Under the pieces are notes generated by a model. The model searched no databases. It had not been told where the DNA came from and was given only the letters and a program-made list of their open reading frames with translations. Below, one piece after another: positions 1-5,735 of a stretch of DNA of 6,305 bases (position 1 is its first letter; each line of letters opens with the position of its first letter). The translations under genes and the position numbers were made by a program. The stretch is from Paracoccaceae bacterium (GTDB taxonomy: Bacteria; Pseudomonadota; Alphaproteobacteria; Rhodobacterales; Rhodobacteraceae): contig JAHRVZ010000421.1 in the NCBI GenBank assembly GCA_019090405.1, positions 1 to 6,305 of the forward strand, in the 5' to 3' direction.

Positions 1-49
1 ATCCCCATATGCAAAAACTTCTTTGCCCCAAGCCGTTAATGTTCACTGC

Positions 50-1687
50 TTAGGGATATTTCATCAACAATACCCCCTTTCCATAACGATTACCTAAATC
101 TTCCGCTACAATCTGGCGGTACCCGTTGGCTTGTGCGTATTGCAAAAATGGCGCCTCAAGGACCGAGTCGTAGCCCAATAGGAACGCGGATGGTGGCGTG
201 GCATCAAATAGTGCCTTCAGCTCATCCTCTCCAACCATCGTATAGTTTTCAGCCAGCGATGGATCGGTAAAATCAGCGATCCGGTAGGCAAATGGTCCAG
301 TTGCAAATTCTGGATACACCGGCAACCCGGCTTCGACTGGATAAATCGGAAACAAGGTCGCGACTGGCCCTTCAGGCGCGCCCCTGCTGACCACTGCCTG
401 ACGCAGTGCAGCCCCACCCCGGGCGATCTTTGAGGTCGTGAATTCCGCAGGCTGGGCGAGGTTTGCCAGCCCTGGTCCCAGTCGTGGCAACCCAAGCAAA
501 AGCAGAACTGCCAAACCAGCGCCAAAAATTGGCACTACTTTGTGGCGGTGGTCACGCGGCAGACGCCGGTAGTAGAGCGCACATAGGATTGGGATGCAAA
601 CCAGCGGTTGAATATAGTATTGCTGAAAACCCGGTGTTGGCACCAGGCTCATGCCTGCTGTCAGGACAAGCACGCCAAGCACGACCAATATCTGCCCAAG
701 ATATCCCGGCTGCACCACATCGCCTGATTTCTTGTCCGCGACAGATACCCAAACCAAATAAAACAGCGTGATGATCATGACCAGACCGGCCCCGGAAAGC
801 CAACTGCCGTAGGCCAGTTGCAACTTACCAACCAACCCCATGGCAATTCCCGGCTCGCCCGCAGCGTTGGCCTGCCAATAGGCCACATGCGGGCCGGTAT
901 GGAATTTCAGAATATGGGCCAGAAACAATTGTGGCTCAGAGATCAGAAGCCAAAACAGTGGCAGCGCCCCAAGGATGCCACCGACAAACATCGGCAAAGC
1001 CACTTTCAAAGCGCGGTGCGAAAAGGGCTTGTGAAGCGGCAGCAAAAACGCACCAATCACGACAGGCGGTATGAACACAACCGCGCTTACCTTCATACCC
1101 ACTGCAATGGACAAGCAAACCCCGGCAATGATCAGCACGAACCTATTTGGTTGGTCCTTCATTGTTTCGACAATAAACAAACCCAATCCAAGAACCGCAA
1201 AAGGCAGTGGCAAAAGATTGTTGGTTGCAGCCATCCCCGCCTGCGCCAGCAATGGTTCGCAGGTTAAAAGTGCCACAACAAAAAACAGTGCCACGATCCA
1301 AGATTTCGAAATCCGAAAAGTAACCCAGCCAAGACCGCTTAGCAGCAACAACCAGGCGAAAAATACCCCAAATCGGGCCGCAGCAAGCAGACCCACATCC
1401 TCAAACACAAGATGGAAACCGCGAAAGTACCAAGCCGAATAAGGCACATGATTGTAAAAAAAGTCCTGATAAAGCTGCCATTGACCCAAAAGCTCAGCCG
1501 GAGTCACAAACAACATTTCGTCACGACGCAGGCCAAAACCCATCATCCTGCCATATAATGCCGCCAGCATGACAAACAGGACCAATGCGATCACACCAGA
1601 TATCAGAACAAACTGTGCCCTGGACCTTTCAACCTCTGTATGGGTACGCCCATTCTGCAGGGTATTGTGGAAATCTGCCACACTCAA
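50..1687 (-). CDS. GT-C fold integral membrane glycosyltransferase, GT39 (ArnT/PMT)-like
   Basis: A 545-residue polytopic inner-membrane protein, probably a glycosyltransferase that uses a polyprenyl-phosphate-linked sugar on the periplasmic side. A first membrane helix lies at about residues 26-46. It is followed by a loop with the acidic pair D56-E57 in the context LRRDEML, the place where GT-C enzymes carry their catalytic or metal-binding acidic motif. About nine further hydrophobic segments run to about residue 404 (roughly 97-120, 129-148, 154-173, 183-216, 227-249, 298-314, 331-349, 354-372, 385-404). A soluble tail of about 140 residues follows, probably periplasmic. The chosen start is a TTG at 1687-1685: an AAGGAGG ribosome binding site lies 7 nt upstream, and the codon overlaps the gtrA stop as TTGA. 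A GTG two codons further in is the alternative. The stop is TAA. Next to GtrA, it could play the GtrC-type serotype transferase role. GT-C fold is fairly secure; donor and acceptor cannot be told from sequence. Confidence 0.85.
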   Translation of the reverse strand: MSVADFHNTLQNGRTHTEVERSRAQFVLISGVIALVLFVMLAALYGRMMGFGLRRDEMLFVTPAELLGQWQLYQDFFYNHVPYSAWYFRGFHLVFEDVGLLAAARFGVFFAWLLLLSGLGWVTFRISKSWIVALFFVVALLTCEPLLAQAGMAATNNLLPLPFAVLGLGLFIVETMKDQPNRFVLIIAGVCLSIAVGMKVSAVVFIPPVVIGAFLLPLHKPFSHRALKVALPMFVGGILGALPLFWLLISEPQLFLAHILKFHTGPHVAYWQANAAGEPGIAMGLVGKLQLAYGSWLSGAGLVMIITLFYLVWVSVADKKSGDVVQPGYLGQILVVLGVLVLTAGMSLVPTPGFQQYYIQPLVCIPILCALYYRRLPRDHRHKVVPIFGAGLAVLLLLGLPRLGPGLANLAQPAEFTTSKIARGGAALRQAVVSRGAPEGPVATLFPIYPVEAGLPVYPEFATGPFAYRIADFTDPSLAENYTMVGEDELKALFDATPPSAFLLGYDSVLEAPFLQYAQANGYRQIVAEDLGNRYGKGVLLMKYP

Positions 1688-2115
1688 CTCTGAGCCTCCT
1701 TGCTATCAACGGGGCTGACGCCAAGGGCGCGAGAAATCAGAATGTAGGACAAAATCACAACCGGACCAAGCGACAGCGCCTGTGCCAAATAGGCATTAAG
1801 ACCAATAGCCATGAGAGACCGAAGCAAAACGGCATTGACGACATAAACGGCAACATAAGACAGCGCATAAACCGGAAGCCGCCCATAGCCACGCACTGCA
1901 AAGACATAACGCCGGTGAATCCAGAAATTCCACAGAACCCCGATCAGGAATTGCACTATCAACGCCACCTGAGGATGCGCGCCCAAAAACACAAGAGCTC
2001 CAAAAACTCCGTATCCAAAGGCAGTGTTGACCACCCCGGCCCCCAGAAAACGCAGCATACGCGCGCCTTGAGAAGGCAAGGTGTCAATGGGTTTGGTTAA
2101 GTTGCTCATTGTCAT
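1684..2115 (-). CDS. GtrA-family small membrane protein (lipid-linked sugar translocation)
   Basis: A protein of about 143 residues from ATG 2115 (141 from ATG 2109), the usual size of GtrA proteins. Four hydrophobic helices lie at about residues 20-43, 49-67, 80-101 and 106-128. The N-terminal signature RFLGAGVVNTAFGYG and the loop NFWIHRRYVF after helix 2 match the family pattern (F-x-x-x-G-x-x-x-T/N at the front, N-F-x-x-x-R-x-Y-V-F in the middle). GtrA proteins are thought to flip undecaprenyl-phosphate-linked sugars, or to assist that step, in O-antigen and exopolysaccharide modification. The frame is open back to a TTG at 2196, giving 170 residues. That extra stretch is arginine-rich, unlike the family and without a well-placed ribosome binding site, so I prefer ATG 2115 or 2109; neither has a clear Shine-Dalgarno. 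The stop overlaps the next gene's start by 4 nt, which implies co-transcription. Confidence 0.87.
   Translation of the reverse strand: MTMSNLTKPIDTLPSQGARMLRFLGAGVVNTAFGYGVFGALVFLGAHPQVALIVQFLIGVLWNFWIHRRYVFAVRGYGRLPVYALSYVAVYVVNAVLLRSLMAIGLNAYLAQALSLGPVVILSYILISRALGVSPVDSKEAQS
1695..1701 (-). promoter_or_regulatory. Strong Shine-Dalgarno deciding a TTG start
   Basis: The minus strand reads AAGGAGG, then 7 nt, then TTG. The site lies inside the last codons of gtrA. It is the best ribosome binding site in the window and is placed correctly for TTG at 1687; the GTG at 1681 would sit 13 nt away. The weak start codon combined with a near-perfect site suggests translation coupled to, or set independently of, gtrA. 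Confidence 0.75.
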
Positions 2116-2123
2116 TGGAACAA

Positions 2124-2207
2124 TCAACGACCACGGCCGTGCCCGGTAGCTGCGCCCGACGCGGGCAAAAGTACCGTGTTGGACAAGCACAAACAAAAAG
2201 AGTTCAT
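2124..2207 (-). CDS. Possible 27-codon leader or coupling ORF between the dehydratase gene and gtrA
   Basis: ATG at 2207-2205 overlaps the dehydratase TGA in the arrangement ATGA. A GGAG lies 9 nt upstream of it, inside the dehydratase gene. The frame runs 27 codons and ends in TGA at 2126-2124, 8 nt before the preferred gtrA ATG at 2115. The peptide begins MNSFCLCLSNTV and ends in a Gly/Arg-rich stretch; it matches no family I know. Its start is better supported than either gtrA ATG, so ribosomes leaving the dehydratase could translate it and be delivered to gtrA. It could also be chance, or the relic of an earlier, frame-shifted gtrA start. Confidence 0.3.
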   Translation of the reverse strand: MNSFCLCLSNTVLLPASGAATGHGRGR

Positions 2208-4327
2208 AGCTGATTACTCCGCGGCACCTGCGTTTCTTTGTGCGTCACAAGTGGGAATTCACGTCTGGTGCGCCCATGCGATGTGGTTGGAACGGGGACC
2301 CGCCGTGGCGTAACCATCTTAACCGAACGCAATCCATTGGTGCCATACCCTGGAACAAGTCCCATGAGCAGGCGCTTGGCCTGATGGTCGTCACCCAGCG
2401 ATGCTGCCTTTTCCAGTTTCAGAATTGTGGCGCGCAATTTTGAAATCTGCACGCCCTCAGGTCGTGCGACACTCACACCGGGAATATTACATTCGTGCGG
2501 TGTTTCGGAAAAATCAAACAGCTCTTCATACAGTTTCTCGCCAGGGCGTTTCCCAACAAACGTTATATCAATGTCCTTGTACGGTTCCAGCCCCGCAAGC
2601 CGGATCATCCGTTCTGCCAGATCGACAATCTTCACAGGTCGTCCCATGTTCAGAACAAAAATTTCGCCGTGGCCGGTATCGGGCTTTAGACCGCTGGCAG
2701 CAGAGACCAAAGTCAACTCCACTGCTTCTCGGATGGTCATGAAATAACGCTCCATCCGTTTATCCGTCACTGTCAACGGCCCACCTTTGGAAATTTGGCG
2801 TTGAAACAGCGGAATCAAAGACCCGGACGACCCCAGAACATTGCCGAACCGAACCGAGAAAAAGCGCGTTTTCTCGTCAGTTTCGCTTGTGATCCGATCT
2901 TGCGCCTGAACATAGAATTCAGCCACACGCTTGGTTGCGCCCATCACATTGGTTGTATTCACCGCTTTGTCAGTTGAAATCTGCACCATGGCGATGGCAC
3001 CAACATTGCGCGCGGCATCGGCAACGTTACGGGTGCCTATCACATTGGTCAGCACACCCTCGCATGGGTTGAGTTCCACCAGAGGTACGTGTTTGAGAGC
3101 CGCGGCGTTGAACACCAACTCGGGTCGATGAAGTTCAAAGATAGAGTTGATGCGAACCGCATCCCGGATGCTGGCCACATACATAAATGTTTGTACATCC
3201 GGAAAATTCTGGCTCAGATCCATATCAATTGAATAGGCATTGAACTCGCAATTATCTATCATCACCAGTTCTGTCGGCTCAAACGAAGCAATCTGACGAA
3301 CCATCTCGCTACCAATCGAGCCACCGGCCCCAGTCACCAGAACGCGGCGCCCCTTGAACAACTGGCGCAGCATCGAGCGTTCAACCGCTTTCTGCGGGCG
3401 ATCCAGTATGTCTTCGGGATTGACAGTTCGCAGGCCGGTTTTGTCAATTTCAGTATTGTTGCTCAGTTCATCCAGACCTGCCAAACGCGACACAGAGATA
3501 CCATGACCTTCGGACCAATTGATCAATTTGCGAATTCCATCGCTGTCAAAATGGGTCAATGGCTCAGTCAGAAACAGGCGTTGCGGCAGGACATCACATC
3601 GCGCAAGTCGCTCAATCAGATTGTCAGGATCAAGCAGCGACCCCACAATCTGAACGTCGTGAAAAAACAGACCCTGCGTGTTGCGAGCATCGTCAATGAT
3701 GCCGACCGGTTCGTACTTGGAATTCGTGTTGCGCAACGAACGCACGAACAGGTCGCAGCTTGCACCGGTGCCCACCAGCAAGGCCGGGATTTTTTCAGCC
3801 TGTTCCTCTATCAGGCGCTTATTGCGGCGCGTGAGTTCCCGGCTTCGCGCCGCGACCCGCAACACCGCGAGTGAGGGAACGACCAGCAAGAACTGAATAA
3901 TATAAACCGGCAAAGGCACCAGCGCGGTCTTAGTTGTCAAAGTAGCCAGCGCGGCCAATAGCACCACCGACAAAAACGCGCCGGCCACGATGAGAATTAC
4001 ATCGCGCAAAGATGTCGAACGAGTGTGACGACGATAGACACCGGACAGCGGAAAAGCGATTAACCCTGCGACGCAGGACAATACAATCAGAATTGGCAAT
4101 GCCGGGGTCAAAGACGCAGGAATCGATCCGCCGTTTGCCAAAATCAAGGCACCGAAAATCGAAAAAGCCGCGGCCACTACATCTCCGAAAACCAGTCGAC
4201 GATTGGCGCGAATTTCTGCAACCATTTGACTTAGCCGAGAATTGGAACCCAGTAACCCATTCCGCAGTGTATTAAGGTTTTTTCCCCCGCTTTTCGCACG
4301 GGGTACAACATTGTCTTGTGTGTGCAT
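2204..4327 (-). CDS. Membrane-anchored nucleoside-diphosphate-sugar 4,6-dehydratase, FlaA1/WbpM/PglF/CapD family
   Basis: A 707-residue enzyme expected to convert UDP-GlcNAc, or a related UDP-sugar, to a 4-keto-6-deoxy intermediate for rare amino-sugars such as QuiNAc, FucNAc or bacillosamine. Four membrane helices (about 47-67, 77-98, 108-131, 135-157) anchor it. A first Rossmann-like domain starts at LLVGTGAS (183-190). The catalytic SDR domain follows: NAD(P)-binding TGAGGSIG (332-339), NAAALKHVP (407-415), STDKA (451-455), then MGATK (462-466), RFGNVLGS (493-500) and KRPGEKLYEE (593-602). The usual SDR tyrosine is Met462, giving the Ser-Met-Lys set typical of the large WbpM-like members. 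Family enzymes normally stop soon after the segment LVPGY (657-661); here a basic tail of about 46 residues follows. ATG 4327 is supported by GGAG 9 nt upstream. This is the first gene of the block that includes gtrA and the GT-C gene. Family assignment is strong; the exact sugar is inferred. Confidence 0.95.
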   Translation of the reverse strand: MHTQDNVVPRAKSGGKNLNTLRNGLLGSNSRLSQMVAEIRANRRLVFGDVVAAAFSIFGALILANGGSIPASLTPALPILIVLSCVAGLIAFPLSGVYRRHTRSTSLRDVILIVAGAFLSVVLLAALATLTTKTALVPLPVYIIQFLLVVPSLAVLRVAARSRELTRRNKRLIEEQAEKIPALLVGTGASCDLFVRSLRNTNSKYEPVGIIDDARNTQGLFFHDVQIVGSLLDPDNLIERLARCDVLPQRLFLTEPLTHFDSDGIRKLINWSEGHGISVSRLAGLDELSNNTEIDKTGLRTVNPEDILDRPQKAVERSMLRQLFKGRRVLVTGAGGSIGSEMVRQIASFEPTELVMIDNCEFNAYSIDMDLSQNFPDVQTFMYVASIRDAVRINSIFELHRPELVFNAAALKHVPLVELNPCEGVLTNVIGTRNVADAARNVGAIAMVQISTDKAVNTTNVMGATKRVAEFYVQAQDRITSETDEKTRFFSVRFGNVLGSSGSLIPLFQRQISKGGPLTVTDKRMERYFMTIREAVELTLVSAASGLKPDTGHGEIFVLNMGRPVKIVDLAERMIRLAGLEPYKDIDITFVGKRPGEKLYEELFDFSETPHECNIPGVSVARPEGVQISKLRATILKLEKAASLGDDHQAKRLLMGLVPGYGTNGLRSVKMVTPRRVPVPTTSHGRTRREFPLVTHKETQVPRSNQL

Positions 4328-4336
4328 AAAAATAGG

Positions 4337-4340
4337 CTCC
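4337..4340 (-). promoter_or_regulatory. Ribosome binding site of the dehydratase gene
   Basis: GGAG on the minus strand with a 9-nt, T-rich spacer to ATG 4327. It supports this start over internal methionines such as M35, which would remove the N-terminal cytoplasmic segment before the first membrane helix. Confidence 0.65.
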
Positions 4341-4393
4341 AGTGCCCAATAAACTCAAGACTGCTCGCTCGTTTTTGATCTTTTTTTGTATAA

Positions 4394-4420
4394 GCCGAAT
4401 AGTTTTAATAAAATTCCGGC
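4394..4420. repeat. Imperfect inverted repeat in the dehydratase leader
   Basis: GCCGAAT (4394-4400) and ATTCCGGC (4413-4420) can pair over 7 bp with one bulged base around a 12-nt AT-rich loop. On the minus strand it is followed by an A-rich rather than a T-rich run, so it is not an intrinsic terminator for the operon. It could be a weak leader structure or an operator. Confidence 0.3.
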
Positions 4421-4422
4421 TA

Positions 4423-4451
4423 TTGATTTTTGCAACTCATCAAATTGTCAA
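4423..4451 (-). promoter_or_regulatory. Candidate sigma70-type promoter for the dehydratase operon
   Basis: The minus strand has a perfect TTGACA at 4451-4446. With a 17-nt spacer the -10 position is AATCAA (4428-4423), only 3 of 6 matches to TATAAT. A well-conserved -35 with a poor -10 is often seen in alphaproteobacteria. The predicted start would leave a leader of about 90 nt. A competing arrangement is TTGCAA (4435-4430) with TTTATT (4412-4407), also 17 nt apart. Only mapping of transcript ends can choose. Confidence 0.35.
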
Positions 4452-4473
4452 CAAAACGGCGTCAACAATCGGC
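4447..4473 (-). repeat. Two-copy tandem repeat overlapping the candidate -35
   Basis: The plus strand reads GTCAACAAAACGGC (4447-4460) immediately followed by GTCAACAATCGGC (4461-4473). The copies differ by one base and one indel. On the minus strand each copy ends in GTTGAC, and the promoter-proximal one supplies the TTGACA hexamer. Adjacent half-sites of 13-14 bp, just over one helical turn, would suit a regulator that binds direct repeats on one DNA face. No specific regulator is recognised. Confidence 0.5.
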
Positions 4474-4622
4474 AAGCTGATATCGTATTCCCGTTTCACC
4501 CTCCATGAGCGTTTGTATAAAAATCACAAAGCACCCTAACTAATACTAAAAACTTAACTTATTCATCATCTTACAAAAATCGGCTGCCAAATCAGCAGAT
4601 AAAAAATCACCATCAACCGTAG

Positions 4623-4634
4623 GTTAATATTAAC
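4623..4634. repeat. Perfect 12-bp palindrome GTTAATATTAAC
   Basis: The two halves GTTAAT and ATTAAC are exact reverse complements with no spacer. It shares the GTTAA core with the motifs at 4854-4859 and 4865-4869. It has two TTAA half-sites, but their 2-nt spacing does not fit a CtrA full site. A GANTC sequence begins 2 nt after it. It may be an operator for a dimeric regulator. Confidence 0.4.
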
Positions 4635-4665
4635 AGATTCCAGGCCGGATCAAACGAAATTTTTA

Positions 4666-4681
4666 GCAAAACCGATTTTGC
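4666..4681. repeat. Inverted repeat, 6-bp stem with 4-nt loop
   Basis: GCAAAA (4666-4671), loop CCGA, TTTTGC (4676-4681) form a perfect stem. It partly overlaps a second small inverted repeat, TTGCC-C-GGCAA (4678-4688). It lies about 220 nt beyond the sulfotransferase stop. The stem is AT-rich and no clean T-run follows it on the minus strand, so a terminator role is doubtful. Confidence 0.35.
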
Positions 4682-4805
4682 CCGGCAACCTGCCCTCAAA
4701 AAAGCCACAATTCACACTCAATCTGAACACCTTATTACTATTTATTTTCAATATATTAGATGAACTAATCCAACCCGAAACAAGCTCCGCTTTTCTCACG
4801 CTGCC

Positions 4806-4811
4806 ATTATA
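4806..4811 (-). promoter_or_regulatory. Perfect TATAAT -10 hexamer without a clear -35
   Basis: The minus strand has TATAAT at 4811-4806. The position 17 nt upstream reads ACCGAA, a poor -35, and no extended -10 TGn is present. The nearest -35-like hexamer, ATGACC (4837-4832), matches 4 of 6 but is 20 nt away. A weak -35 is expected of an activator-dependent promoter, and the CtrA-like motif lies upstream. A transcript from here would carry a leader of roughly 470 nt before the dehydratase, or would be a separate small RNA. Confidence 0.25.
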
Positions 4812-4853
4812 CCGGTTTTCTGCCACAATTCGGTCATTATTCACCGATTGGGC

Positions 4854-4869
4854 GTTAACCTGACGTTAA
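4854..4869 (-). promoter_or_regulatory. CtrA-like binding motif TTAA-N7-TTAAC
   Basis: The plus strand reads GTTAACCTGACGTTAA. On the minus strand this is TTAA, seven bases, TTAAC, an exact match to the classic CtrA full-site pattern of alphaproteobacteria. It points toward the dehydratase operon, starts about 30 nt beyond the sulfotransferase stop, and lies about 43 nt upstream of a TATAAT on the same strand. GANTC methylation sites, used by the same cell-cycle circuitry, occur nearby at 4891-4895 and 4636-4640. Regulation by CtrA is inferred from the motif alone, and AT-rich sequence makes TTAA pairs easier to meet by chance. Confidence 0.4.
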
Positions 4870-4898
4870 TAATGTCAGCGTACAGAGAACGATTCGCG

Positions 4899-5735
4899 TT
4901 AGGTGCTTATTTTTGCCCCCAGCCAGGCGCGGCAAACCTCTGGGCAATAGACCTTCAGATCCTCGATATCCTGACCGTAGAAATCGGCCATTTTCTCAGC
5001 GATATCCGTGGGAAGCGCCGGGTAATTCACCTTTCGCGCCACGGCACTGCGTAGGGTGCGCATTGGCCAACTTAGGCGAAGCGGGTCCAATACCGGACGC
5101 AATGGTGTCAACACACGGCGCAGACCCAGTGGCACAACCTGGTCCTCTTTGTTCTTCACCCGGTTTTGCACTGGTGCATGAAGGGGCTGTTCAAAGCCCA
5201 CATGTTCACCAACTTTACGCAGCTGCTGTTGTGGCAAAGCGCCGATGTCCTCATAGGCCAGCAACAGAATATCTTTGGCCGGGAAATGATCGTAAAAGCG
5301 ACGCAGATGAAGCGCGTATCGACCATCATTCAGGAACCGTTCGCCGCTTGCGATGTCAGGATCCAGGTACTGTCGGATATCGTTCGAAACGCTGCCACGA
5401 CGAAACAACATACAATAGTCGGAATACGCGCGCTGCACTGGGTCGCGCATTTGCACGATCAACCGCACGCCGGGGCAATCACGTGCGATACGGCCCGCGG
5501 CAGCAGGCTCGGTGAGATAAGAGTTCGACTTCTCACCGATCAGCCTTGCTGCCTCGCAATTCTCGAACTGATTGCGATACCACGTCATTCCACGGGCATA
5601 TTCCCGCGAGAAAAAGTGCAATTCAGGCCCGGGCATGTAAATCTCAGGTGTTTGCGTCAAAGACATCTGCAGCCAGGTGGTCGCGCATTTGGCGGCACCG
5701 ATGATCAGAAAATCAATTTTACGCTCAGGCGGCAT
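4899..5735 (-). CDS. PAPS-dependent sulfotransferase domain protein
   Basis: A 278-residue protein expected to transfer sulfate from PAPS to a hydroxyl or amine of a glycan or small molecule in the cytoplasm. The 5'-phosphosulfate loop is at residues 11-23 (IIGAAKCATTWLQ, with Lys16 and Thr19/Thr20). The 3'-phosphate site is RDPVQRAYSDY at 97-107, carrying the conserved Arg97 and Ser105. A GEKSNSYL segment lies at 67-74. No signal peptide or membrane helix is visible. ATG 5735 is preferred because the P-loop then begins about 10 residues in, as is usual. It overlaps the upstream glycosyltransferase stop by 11 nt, which suggests translational coupling; no strong Shine-Dalgarno is seen. A GTG at 5783 would add 16 residues of overlapping, unfamilylike sequence. 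Following a GT4 gene, it probably sulfates the polysaccharide that cluster makes. Sulfolipid or metabolite sulfation cannot be excluded. Confidence 0.88.
   Translation of the reverse strand: MPPERKIDFLIIGAAKCATTWLQMSLTQTPEIYMPGPELHFFSREYARGMTWYRNQFENCEAARLIGEKSNSYLTEPAAAGRIARDCPGVRLIVQMRDPVQRAYSDYCMLFRRGSVSNDIRQYLDPDIASGERFLNDGRYALHLRRFYDHFPAKDILLLAYEDIGALPQQQLRKVGEHVGFEQPLHAPVQNRVKNKEDQVVPLGLRRVLTPLRPVLDPLRLSWPMRTLRSAVARKVNYPALPTDIAEKMADFYGQDIEDLKVYCPEVCRAWLGAKIST

Larger units (their letters stand above)
4328..4898. other. Long AT-rich intergenic region with regulatory motifs, no convincing gene
   Basis: About 570 nt separate the sulfotransferase stop from the dehydratase start. Hand counting gives about 38% G+C over 4381-4860, well below the flanking genes. 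Short open frames exist on both strands but lack good ribosome binding sites and recognisable content. From the sulfotransferase side it holds a GANTC site (4891-4895), a 17-bp imperfect palindrome overlapping a CtrA-like site (4854-4877), TATAAT on the minus strand (4811-4806), an inverted repeat (4666-4681), a second GANTC (4636-4640), the palindrome GTTAATATTAAC (4623-4634) and a tandem repeat with a -35-like hexamer (4447-4473). A large low-G+C leader is common before exopolysaccharide operons under silencers of the MucR/Ros type in alphaproteobacteria. That link is inference here. Confidence 0.7.

Noticed and set aside
11..26. Small inverted repeat GCAAA/TTTGC just after the GT-C gene
   Set aside because: A 5-bp AT-rich stem without a following T-run on the minus strand is not a credible terminator; the true one may be beyond the window.
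818..1267. Plus-strand open frame of 149 codons and its neighbours at 463-771 and 1071-1442
   Set aside because: These are antisense to the membrane glycosyltransferase; their Gln, Asn and Lys richness mirrors hydrophobic codons on the other strand.
1585..2100. Plus-strand open frame of 171 codons
   Set aside because: It is antisense to gtrA, whose family motifs are clear, and has the polar composition of a shadow frame.
2132..2141. Perfect palindrome CACGGCCGTG upstream of gtrA
   Set aside because: A single 10-bp GC-rich palindrome inside a co-transcribed junction has no other supporting signal and is readily met by chance.
4342..4539. Plus-strand frame of 65 codons in the spacer
   Set aside because: It has no convincing ribosome binding site and lies in the presumed promoter and leader of the dehydratase gene.
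4581..4598. GCTG/CAGC hairpin as a terminator for the sulfotransferase operon
   Set aside because: The stem is only 4 bp and the minus-strand T-run after it is short and offset. It lies about 300 nt beyond the stop, too weak to call.
4650..4844. Minus-strand frame of 64 codons in the spacer, starting with GTG
   Set aside because: It has no good ribosome binding site, no family resemblance and AT-driven composition. The overlapping plus-strand frame at 4678-4863 is equally unsupported.
4913..5515. Plus-strand open frame of 200 codons
   Set aside because: It is a shadow of the sulfotransferase gene, rich in Arg, Pro and Ala as expected of antisense reading, with no recognisable motif.
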